Assembly: GCF_004827385.1 (NCBI RefSeq)
Contig: NZ_SRXN01000020.1
Span: forward strand, 1 to 64,000
DNA: 64,000 bases
Direction of reading: 5' to 3'
Origin: Ensifer sp. MPMI2T
GTDB taxonomy: Bacteria; Pseudomonadota; Alphaproteobacteria; Rhizobiales; Rhizobiaceae
The notes under the pieces were generated by a model. The model was not told the DNA's origin. It did no database searches and saw only the letters and a program-made list of their open reading frames with translations. A program made the position numbers and the translations under genes. Positions 57,832 through 64,000 of the stretch are shown in pieces; positions within the stretch are counted from its first letter, which is position 1; each line of letters opens with the position of its first letter.

Positions 57832-58575
57832 TCAGACGACTGAAAGCCCTCCATCTACCGACAGAATTTGACCGGTCGTCCATGCCGTCTCCGGGTTCGC
57901 AAATGTTGCTACCCATTGCGCGACGTCGTGCGGTGTGCCGCGACGCTTCAATGGAATGAGATTGCGCTCATACTCCTTGACGTCCTCGGCTTCCTTGGCA
58001 GTCAATCCCATCATCCCCGTCAGCGCGCCGGTTTCTGTCGGCCCGGCGGCAATTGCATTTACGCGCACTCCATGTGGCGCAAGTTCAAGTGCCCAGCAGC
58101 GCGTCAGATGCTCGAGTGCTGCCTTGCTCGCGGCATAGTGCGAGAATCCCGGAGCAGCCTTGTGACCATAGGTGCTGGAGATGTTGATGATGGCCCCGCC
58201 CCGACCGCTTAAGTGCGGAAGGGCCGCGGCGGCCAGTAGACTCGGGCCCACCACGTTGACAGCTAAAATGTCCTTTATGCCCTCCTCCGTGGTGTCCGCG
58301 AGCGGCATGATGCCACCTGCTCCGGCGTTGTTGATCAGAATATCCAGCCTCCCCCAAAGACCGATTGCTTCCTCGACCGTCCGCTGGACATCTGCCGCCT
58401 TTGCTACATCGGCAATAATTCCCTTGATATTTTCCGATTGGGCGCAGACTTCATCAATTCCTGGCTGACGCCGTGCCGTTATCAGAACACGTGCTCCAAG
58501 ATTTGCTAATGTAATAGCTACTTCGCGTCCGATTCCGGAACTACCACGCGTTACGATTGCGACTAGATCGCGCAT
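57832..58575 (-). CDS. Short-chain dehydrogenase/reductase with altered glycine motif
   Basis: A 247-residue classical SDR. The coenzyme motif is VTRGSSGIGREVA, where the first Gly of TGxxxGIG is Arg. The NNAG motif (LINNAGAGG), catalytic Ser/Tyr/Lys (INISSTYGHKAAPGFSHYAA and SKAALEH) and C-terminal TGQILSVDGG are intact. The Arg may change cofactor preference or weaken binding. ATG 58575 follows GAGG. Divergent from the Tat-exported hydrolase; natural substrate unknown. Confidence 0.88.
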   Translation of the reverse strand: MRDLVAIVTRGSSGIGREVAITLANLGARVLITARRQPGIDEVCAQSENIKGIIADVAKAADVQRTVEEAIGLWGRLDILINNAGAGGIMPLADTTEEGIKDILAVNVVGPSLLAAAALPHLSGRGGAIINISSTYGHKAAPGFSHYAASKAALEHLTRCWALELAPHGVRVNAIAAGPTETGALTGMMGLTAKEAEDVKEYERNLIPLKRRGTPHDVAQWVATFANPETAWTTGQILSVDGGLSVV

Positions 58576-58933
58576 CACCAAACCTCTTCATTTCACTGGA
58601 TCTTGGTCGTCATTGGCAAGAATTATTTTGCCGTATGAACGACTTGCTCTTCATCCCTGTTTACGGGAACGGGACTGATCTATCACAAGCAGAGGTTTTT
58701 ATTAGCCATCCACATGGCACGTCGCCTTTGCCGCTTTGTCTTGAATGAGATCGCGAACACACACAGACGCCGACTGTCGGCGGTCCCGATGGGTACCCAA
58801 ACCTTTGTACATCTACAGTCGGGAAACCTAGGCGCTCATGCTCGCAAGTGCCCAACGACGTCGTGGGGCAGCACAAGCACGAAAACCATCCAACACACAT
58901 CGACGTCTTGTTTTGCCGATGTAGGAGAAAGCA
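58576..58933. other. Divergent promoter region between SDR and hydrolase genes
   Basis: 358 bp with no convincing gene. It should hold promoters for both neighbours. The short plus-strand frame at 58557-58748 lacks features of a real gene. No strong palindrome seen. Confidence 0.45.
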
Positions 58934-59908
58934 ATGGATTCCACTATCACCCAGACCACTCGCCGTGGCGTCATGACCGCCGGGCTCGGCCTCGCCACTG
59001 CAGCGGCTCTTCCCGTAACGTCGGCGACATCAGCCTCGGCCGCCCCCGCTTCTCCTGTGGGGAGCGGCACGTTGCGCGCGAACAGAGTCACCACCGCTGA
59101 CGGCGTGGAGATCTTCTACAAGGATTGGGGCCCGAGGAGCGGGCAGCCCATCATGTTTCATCACGGTTGGCCACTCAGCTCCGACGATTGGGACGCGCAA
59201 CTGCTTTTCTTCATGGAGAAGGGCTATCGAGTCGTCGCTCACGATCGACGTGGGCATGGCCGATCGAGCGATGTAAACGACGGCCATGATATGGACCATT
59301 ACGCCAGCGACGCCGCGGCCGTAGTCGAGCATCTGGATCTTCGCAATACGGTCCACGTCGGTCACTCGACGGGAGGTGGCGAAGCAACCCGCTACGTTGC
59401 CCGCCACAGCAATGGGCGCGTGGCCAAGCTGGTGCTCATTGGCGCCGTCCCCCCGCTCATGGTCAAGACGGCTGCAAACCCCGGTGGGCTGCCCATTGAA
59501 GTATTCGACGGCTTCAGGAAAGCCCTGCTGGAGAACCGCAGCAAGCTCTACCGGGATTTCGCAAGCGGACCGTTTTACGGATACAATCGACCCGGCGCGA
59601 CTCCTTCGAATCCCGTGATCGAGAACTGGTGGCGGCAAGCAATGACAGGCAGCACAAAGGCCCAGTACGACGGCATCAAGGCATTCTCGGAGACTGATTT
59701 CACCGAAGACCTCAAGACCATCGATGTGCCGACTCTCATTATGCACGGCGATGATGACCAGGTTGTTCCGGTCGCCGACTCCGCTCTCCTGTCCGCCAAG
59801 CTTCTCAGCAGCAACGTACTCAAGGTGTACAAAGGGCTTCCCCACGGCATGGCAACCACCCACGCCGACGTGATCAACCGCGACATCCTCGAGTTTATCA
59901 CCGCGTAA
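58934..59908 (+). CDS. Tat-exported alpha/beta hydrolase (chloroperoxidase-like)
   Basis: A 324-residue alpha/beta hydrolase of the non-haem chloroperoxidase/esterase group. The first 45 residues hold a twin-arginine signal ([20 protein letters not shown]). The body has the oxyanion HG motif ([12 protein letters not shown]), [11 protein letters not shown], nucleophile Ser in [17 protein letters not shown], acid Asp in [14 protein letters not shown] and His in [10 protein letters not shown]. Its first 24 nt overlap no gene. Substrate unknown; export by Tat suggests a periplasmic folded or cofactor-free enzyme. Confidence 0.88.
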   Translation: MDSTITQTTRRGVMTAGLGLATAAALPVTSATSASAAPASPVGSGTLRANRVTTADGVEIFYKDWGPRSGQPIMFHHGWPLSSDDWDAQLLFFMEKGYRVVAHDRRGHGRSSDVNDGHDMDHYASDAAAVVEHLDLRNTVHVGHSTGGGEATRYVARHSNGRVAKLVLIGAVPPLMVKTAANPGGLPIEVFDGFRKALLENRSKLYRDFASGPFYGYNRPGATPSNPVIENWWRQAMTGSTKAQYDGIKAFSETDFTEDLKTIDVPTLIMHGDDDQVVPVADSALLSAKLLSSNVLKVYKGLPHGMATTHADVINRDILEFITA

Positions 59909-60018
59909 ATCGCCGACAGCTGCCCCCAGCGTTGCTGGGGCTTCCGAAATGCCGATAAACGGAACGTGCGTTTTGCCTCGACATCTGCCACATGGTCGAG
60001 ACCGCATTCTCGCGGCCG

Positions 60019-60438
60019 CTATGCCGCTTGCAGCAATGCCTGGAGGTCGCGTCTTCGCCGCAGAAGATCGGCGATGGTGTACTTCTCAAACACCGACACA
60101 AAGGCTCTCGTTGCTTCCGAAAGTATTGGCGGGAGACTGCAGGCCGGAGCTATCACACAGCCGGAACACTCAATAAGGTCCGTCAGGGCTTCCGTATGCC
60201 TGAGGAGCGCCCCGAGGTTTATTTCGCCTGCGGACCTGGCAAGCTGGATCCCGCCATTTCGTCCGCGCGTCGACTTGATGAATCCGGCGTTCGCAAGGTC
60301 TTGAACAACCTTCATCAGGTGGTTCTGCGAGATGTCGAACGCATCCGCAATCTCACGTATCGAGCAGACGGCGGGTTCCCGCGCGCCCAGGTATGTCAGC
60401 GTCCGGATCGCGTAGTCCGTATATCGCGTGAGCCTCAT
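60019..60438 (-). CDS. nsrR: NO-sensing Rrf2-family repressor NsrR
   Basis: A 139-residue Rrf2-type [Fe-S] regulator. The winged helix-turn-helix is MRLTRYTDYAIRTLTYLGAR, IREIADAFDISQNHLMKVVQ and GFIKSTRGRNGGIQLARS. The three cluster cysteines lie in ECSGCVIAPACSLP, the NsrR spacing. NO destroys the cluster and lifts repression. Divergent from the hemoglobin fusion over 105 bp containing NsrR-type operators. Confidence 0.92.
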   Translation of the reverse strand: MRLTRYTDYAIRTLTYLGAREPAVCSIREIADAFDISQNHLMKVVQDLANAGFIKSTRGRNGGIQLARSAGEINLGALLRHTEALTDLIECSGCVIAPACSLPPILSEATRAFVSVFEKYTIADLLRRRRDLQALLQAA

Positions 60439-60470
60439 TTCCCCACCTGCGTCAAAACGCCTGCCCGATA

Positions 60471-60493
60471 AAGATGCATTTCAATAGCATCTT
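60471..60493. promoter_or_regulatory. NsrR operator 1
   Basis: AAGATGC-N9-GCATCTT, matching the NsrR consensus AAGATGYATTT-N-AAATRCATCTT at all but two central bases. It lies between nsrR and the hemoglobin fusion, so both genes are probably controlled by it. Confidence 0.8.
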
Positions 60494-60507
60494 TTTGTGC
60501 AGCGCAA

Positions 60508-60530
60508 TAGATGTATCTCAGAAGCATGTT
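60508..60530. promoter_or_regulatory. NsrR operator 2 (imperfect)
   Basis: A second 23-bp stretch, with half-sites AGATGTAT and GCATGTT, matches the NsrR consensus at about 18 of the 23 positions. It is 15 bp from operator 1 and covers the possible ATG start at 60511, which argues for the downstream GTG start. Confidence 0.55.
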
Positions 60531-60543
60531 ATGGAGACTTGCG

Positions 60544-61224
60544 GTGGAAAGAGAAAAACTCGACGAGCGCGAAATTCCGAAAATTCTGGAGCGGTTTTAC
60601 GAGCGCGTGAGAACAGACGCCGAGCTTGGACCGGTCTTTGCCGTCGTCGCGGATTGGGACGAGCACCTTGTCCGCCTAGCGGAATTCTGGTCGTCGGTGA
60701 TGCTGACGACAGGCCGGTACAAAGGAAATCCTGTCTCCATGCACATGATCCATGCCGAACGGATCCGTCCGGAAATGTTCGATCGCTGGCTGGCTCTGTG
60801 GCGCCTGACGACCTCCGAGATGCTGCCGCAGTCCTTGGCGATTGAGATGCAGGCCAAAGCCACGCGCATAGCATCGCGGTTGTCGCGCGCAATTCATGCT
60901 GCGGCGCCAAAAGCACTCTCGAAGCAACCGACCGACGAAAACGCGCCCTGCAGCCCGTACAGGATCACCTCGGCGTTCGACGAGGCTTCGTTGCCCCGAG
61001 CCCTGCTCCAGTCGCATACGCTCAAACCCGGAACCTGGGGTGTAATTCGCGTCCACGAGGGCGCAGTGAAGTATCGCGCCGATGGCACGACACAGGCGAT
61101 CCTGCTTGATCGCAACCGACCGGGGGTCGTTCCCCCGGAGGTTCCCCATCGCCTGGAGCTTACGGGGCCCGTCAATCTGCAGATCGAGTTCTACGATCGC
61201 AATCCAGGCATTGAAATCCGCTAA
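60544..61224 (+). CDS. Truncated hemoglobin (group III) fused to a DUF1971/YeaR-type domain
   Basis: A 226-residue fusion. Residues about 1-125 are a group III truncated hemoglobin (EIPKILERFYERVRTDAELG, WDEHLVRLAEFWSSVMLTTG, GNPVSMHMIHAERIRPEMFD, with the His for haem in the MHMIHAERI segment). Residues about 145-226 are a small cupin-like DUF1971 domain (GVIRVHEGAVKYRADG, VVPPEVPHRLELTGPVNLQI), like E. coli YeaR, an NsrR-regulon protein. GTG 60544 was chosen because GGAGA lies 6 nt before it; ATG 60511 and 60526 lie in operator 2. Probably an NO-handling protein co-expressed with hmp, 19 nt downstream. Confidence 0.85.
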   Translation: MEREKLDEREIPKILERFYERVRTDAELGPVFAVVADWDEHLVRLAEFWSSVMLTTGRYKGNPVSMHMIHAERIRPEMFDRWLALWRLTTSEMLPQSLAIEMQAKATRIASRLSRAIHAAAPKALSKQPTDENAPCSPYRITSAFDEASLPRALLQSHTLKPGTWGVIRVHEGAVKYRADGTTQAILLDRNRPGVVPPEVPHRLELTGPVNLQIEFYDRNPGIEIR

Positions 61225-61243
61225 GAGAAAGAAAGGACCTCTT

Positions 61244-62458
61244 ATGCCACGTCCGCTGTCATCGCAGACAATTGAGCTCGTGAAACAGAGCGCACCCGCG
61301 CTCGCCGCGCATGGCGCCGAAATCACCAAGCGCATGTATACGCTGCTCTTTCAGGATGAGCACATCCGGGCACTCTTCAATCACGCCAATCAAGGTGAGA
61401 AGGGATCGCAAGTGCACGCCCTTGCGGCCGCGATCCTCGCATACGCCGAGAACATCGAGAACCTCGCGGTTCTCGGTCCGGCCATCGAGCGCATCGCGCA
61501 CAAGCACATCGGCTATCACATCCTGCCCGAGCACTATCCTTTTGTCGCCAAGGCGCTGCTTGCGGCGATCGGAGATGTTCTCGGAGACGCGGCCTCTCCC
61601 GCCTTGCTTGACGCCTGGGGTGAGGCATATTGGTTTCTCGCCGACGTGCTGAAGGAGCGCGAAGCCGAGCTCCGCGCCGACCTCGATAAAAGATCGGGCG
61701 GCTGGAATGGATGGCGAACATTCGCGATAGCCGAGAAGCGGAAGGAGAGTGACGTTGTTACGTCGTTCATACTTCGGCCGACGGACGGCCAACCGGTCCT
61801 CAGGCACAGGCCGGGTCAGTACCTGACCTTCCGTTTTCGCCTTGCCGACGGCTCGGAGTTGAAGCGCAATTACTCGATTTCCAGCGGTCCCAACGACGAC
61901 TACTACCGGATTTCTGTCAAGCGGGAGGAGCACGGTCAGGGCGGCTCGAAATTTCTGCACGACCACGCCGAGGTCGGTACCGTGCTCGAGGTTACCCCTC
62001 CCGCGGGGGATTTCTTCCTTCCGGAAGAGCCAGGCCGGCCGATTGTCCTTCTGTCGGGCGGAGTTGGGCTTACACCGATGGTGAGCATGCTGGAGGCGAT
62101 TGCCTCCGACTATCCGGAATTGGAGGCCCACTACGTTCACGGCGCGCTCAACAGTTCAACGCACGCGATGGATCGCCATGTTCGTTCGCTCGCCAAAACA
62201 CACGGTGGTGTCACGGTCCGGACATTCTACAGCGAGCCCGGCTCGGCAGATGCGGCGGGCTATTCGCACGACCATGATGGCTTCATCACGGTGAACTGGC
62301 TGCGGGAGAATACGCCCTTCGCGTCGGCGGACTTTTACCTCTGCGGCCCCAAGACCTTCCTGCGCTCCTTGGTCGGTGATCTGGCGCGCGCGGGAATCTC
62401 AAGTGAGCGCGTCCACTTCGAGTTCTTCGGGCCCGCAGACGAACAGATCGCCGCCTGA
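61244..62458 (+). CDS. hmp: Flavohemoglobin (nitric oxide dioxygenase)
   Basis: A 404-residue Hmp converting NO to nitrate with O2 and NAD(P)H. The N-terminal globin (1-140) has LVKQSAPALAAHGAEITKRM, proximal-His region AHKHIGYHILPEHYPFVAKA and WGEAYWFLADVL. The FAD domain has RHRPGQYLTFRF and RNYSISSGPN, and the NAD domain LLSGGVGLTPMVSML, LCGPKTFLRSLVGDL and the C-terminal FEFFGPADE. ATG 61244 follows AAAGGA. Second gene of the NsrR-controlled unit. Confidence 0.95.
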   Translation: MPRPLSSQTIELVKQSAPALAAHGAEITKRMYTLLFQDEHIRALFNHANQGEKGSQVHALAAAILAYAENIENLAVLGPAIERIAHKHIGYHILPEHYPFVAKALLAAIGDVLGDAASPALLDAWGEAYWFLADVLKEREAELRADLDKRSGGWNGWRTFAIAEKRKESDVVTSFILRPTDGQPVLRHRPGQYLTFRFRLADGSELKRNYSISSGPNDDYYRISVKREEHGQGGSKFLHDHAEVGTVLEVTPPAGDFFLPEEPGRPIVLLSGGVGLTPMVSMLEAIASDYPELEAHYVHGALNSSTHAMDRHVRSLAKTHGGVTVRTFYSEPGSADAAGYSHDHDGFITVNWLRENTPFASADFYLCGPKTFLRSLVGDLARAGISSERVHFEFFGPADEQIAA

Positions 62459-62708
62459 CACCTCCGCCGGGGTTCACAAGCCCCGGCGTCCTCCTCGCCG
62501 CCCGAACTACTCGAACGGCGCAAGCCGGAACCTCAACAAGAGGGGCGGGCGTCGTTCCCGGCATCCCAAACCAACGTTTACTTACGCACGCATTCATTTC
62601 TGCGTACTCTAGCAACGTGGCGCGCACCCGTTGACCAAAAGGACGGTTCCCCTCCCCGTCCTAAGGCGGCAATTCCTTCCCCTTCCTCCCGCCGCGGTGC
62701 AGCCAGCT

Positions 62709-62744
62709 TGGCCGCCCCTCACCTTCGAAGGGGCGGCCATTTTT
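62709..62744 (+). terminator. Rho-independent terminator after hmp
   Basis: Perfect 11-bp stem TGGCCGCCCCT / AGGGGCGGCCA with a 9-nt loop, followed by TTTTTG. It lies 250 bp after hmp in an otherwise gene-free stretch (62459-62783). Confidence 0.85.
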
Positions 62745-62783
62745 GTCATGTCATTCGTATGCAGGCAGAGTCAGGGTGAGCGG

Positions 62784-63176
62784 CTAGTCCCTATTCTCAC
62801 CGCCGTTGTGATCGCCGACAGCGGACTCAAGCATCGCAACCAGTTGATCTGAGTCGATTGGCTTTGACAGAACACCACGAGCGCCACCTTGCCTGGCAGC
62901 CGTTCTTACCCGCTGATCACGAAAGGCCGTCATGAATATGAACGGCGTTTGCACGCCCTTGCTGTTCAATATTTCCAACAACTGCAGTCCGTCGACGCCG
63001 GGCATTTTGACGTCGGAGATAATGCAGTGAATCGGGCATTGGTGATAAAACGCGAGGAATTCCGGCGCCGAGGAAAAAACAATGGCTTCGTAGCCCAGCG
63101 ACTCTAGCATATCCTTCATCGACTCGCGGAGGGCGTCGTCGTCATCAATAACAGCGATGGTGCATGATTGACTCAA
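62784..63176 (-). CDS. Single-domain response regulator (CheY/FixJ receiver type)
   Basis: About 130 residues form one receiver: CTIAVIDDDDALRESMKDML, phospho-Asp in CIISDVKMPGVDGLQLLEIL, switch Thr in FIFMTAFRDQRV and Lys in GVLSKPIDSDQLVAMLES. No output domain. The start is uncertain: TTG 63176 gives the usual length, while ATG 63266 or 63311 would add N-terminal residues unlike the family. No ribosome site is convincing. No kinase adjacent except a fragment at the window edge. Confidence 0.8.
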   Translation of the reverse strand: MSQSCTIAVIDDDDALRESMKDMLESLGYEAIVFSSAPEFLAFYHQCPIHCIISDVKMPGVDGLQLLEILNSKGVQTPFIFMTAFRDQRVRTAARQGGARGVLSKPIDSDQLVAMLESAVGDHNGGENRD

Positions 63177-63311
63177 GAACCTAACTCTACTTCGGAAACT
63201 ACTTCGGAAGGATAATCCTTCAAACCGTGACTTGCTCGGGCGAATACTGTAACAAATCATCCGCATTTCAAGATGCGATGCTACATCCAACTCTGCGCCT
63301 GGGGCATCCAA

Positions 63312-63755
63312 CGGTACGCAGGAAGAAGCGATATTTCATACGCCACACGTTCGAACGCTAGCGCTGGTTGCCCGCTATTCTTCAGAGCTTCGTACGCCTG
63401 TCTCCCGACATCCAGGGAGACGCGGTAACGCACACCATACTCCGATCGTCAAATGCTGGGCGCCCTCCTTTAATCCCGTCGCAAAATTATCACATCGAGA
63501 CATGCATTCCGACTAAACGAAAGTTTAGGTTGTCCAGTCCTGGGCGCACACTCTAACCGGCTGTCATTCACCGAGCTTTCTCCGGACGCGCTACTAGGAC
63601 GTCCCCGACGTACATGTCGGCAGCCTGACCTTCCGCGACTGGTTGCATTAACTCCCATGAGGTGCGGCTGGCCACGTCGGGATTAGTATAGGTCGCGTGA
63701 GGTCGCCAACCCGGATATTGAGAACGGGTGCTATTAAACGCCGTGAGTCTTTTCC
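63312..63755. other. Gene-free region
   Basis: No supported gene. The minus strand has an open stretch (63568-63759) ending MQPVAEGQAADMYVGDVLVA RPEKAR that could be a decayed fragment, but I cannot assign it. Confidence 0.35.
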
Positions 63756-63840
63756 GCACGCACTACGGTCGTTGCAGCACTTCGAATTGCGGCGTGCTTT
63801 TGTCCTTGAATCGGCCCTGGTCCAAGGAAACGTGCAGCAA
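63756..63840 (+). repeat. RIME-like repeat, degenerate copy
   Basis: CGCACTACGGTCGTTGCAGC, ACTTCGAATTGC, then GTCCTTGAATCGGCCC and AAGGAAACGTGCAGCAA. Same order as 17584-17689 but diverged. It directly precedes a truncated kinase fragment. Confidence 0.6.
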
Positions 63841-63867
63841 GCTTTCTTGTCCGCAGGAGCGGCCAAT

Positions 63868-64000
63868 CATGATTGCAAGGATGGGCATGGGTCTCTCGAT
63901 TTGCCTTTCGATCATCGACTCACACGGAGGCCGCCTCTGGACCGCGGATCACGAGACGCGGGGGGCGACCGCCGCTTTCACGCTTCCGTTGGCGGCGAGC
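63868..64000 (+). pseudogene. Histidine-kinase C-terminal fragment, truncated at 5' end
   Basis: The frame from 63868 reads MIARMGMGLSICLSIIDSHG, GRLWTADHETRG, ATAAFTLPLAAS, which is the G2-box end of a histidine-kinase ATPase domain. The upstream part of the kinase is missing; a RIME-like repeat lies just before it. The sequence runs off the window, so the 3' end is unseen. A 5'-deleted remnant is the simplest reading. Confidence 0.65.

Noticed and set aside
59030..60007. 325-codon minus-strand frame opposite the Tat-exported hydrolase
   Set aside because: The plus-strand protein has a complete catalytic triad and a Tat signal; the antisense frame is a shadow.
63368..63556. 62-codon plus-strand ORF near the right edge
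   Set aside because: No ribosome site, composition or family; the region appears non-coding.

Overview
The window looks like part of a Sinorhizobium/Ensifer (Rhizobiaceae) replicon, probably a pSymB-like chromid. This rests on gene content recalled from rhizobia: a red-type RuBisCO operon, a PQQ/XoxF methanol module, a CuxR-type arabinose-polysaccharide cluster, and many rhizobial RIME-like palindromic repeats. Species cannot be fixed from the sequence alone.

Layout. (1) 1-11.4 kb: the left edge carries pqqB (cut by the window) and the small pqqA on the minus strand. Divergent cbbR then faces a compact operon cbbF-P-T-A-L-S-X-E plus a thioredoxin-like gene, giving a complete Calvin-Benson-Bassham set with RuBisCO activase. 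(2) 11.8-23.7 kb: a C1-oxidation block with glutathione-dependent formaldehyde enzymes (gfa, flhA, fghA), lanthanide-type methanol dehydrogenase xoxF with xoxG and xoxJ, a second cytochrome c, and two opposed sets of small periplasmic proteins (beta-propellers, an ABC-type binding protein, DUF3280, SRPBCC) typical of PQQ-dehydrogenase neighbourhoods. Together with region 1, methanol or formaldehyde could be oxidised to formate/CO2 and CO2 refixed. (3) 23.8-30 kb: three secreted proteins of unknown function, then a FIST-domain protein, a hybrid histidine kinase and a LuxR-type response regulator, probably controlling C1/alcohol oxidation. (4) 30.4-37.4 kb: a c-di-GMP-responsive AraC-type regulator (CuxR-like) divergent from uxs1-uxe-glycosyltransferase-glycosidase-DUF995, an exopolysaccharide operon.

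(5) 37.4-42.2 kb: a decayed zone with a small lipoprotein, a frameshifted cytosine-deaminase-like gene, a relic sensor kinase beside an intact FixJ-type regulator, a truncated transporter binding protein, a perfect FNR/FixK box and a broken SRPBCC gene. (6) 42.2-47.5 kb: NO/denitrification accessory genes (dnrN, nnrS, DUF6522, pseudoazurin, a NIT-domain chemoreceptor) with FNR/NnrR-type boxes. No nitrite or NO reductase is present. (7) 47.7-59.9 kb: a mixed accessory stretch with DUF2214, TetR, an RND pump, LysR, another FixJ-type regulator, an AhpD-like protein, two NAD(P)-fold proteins and a Tat-exported hydrolase. (8) 60-62.8 kb: an NO-detoxification unit with nsrR divergent from a truncated-hemoglobin/DUF1971 fusion and flavohemoglobin hmp, with two NsrR-type operators between them and a strong terminator after hmp. 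The right edge holds a single-domain response regulator, then mostly non-coding sequence ending in a truncated histidine-kinase fragment.

No tRNA, rRNA, CRISPR array or intact insertion sequence was recognised. The most unusual items are the hemoglobin-DUF1971 fusion with twin NsrR sites, the uncharacterised periplasmic protein sets around XoxF, and the decayed 39.4-42.2 kb zone with an orphan FNR/FixK box.
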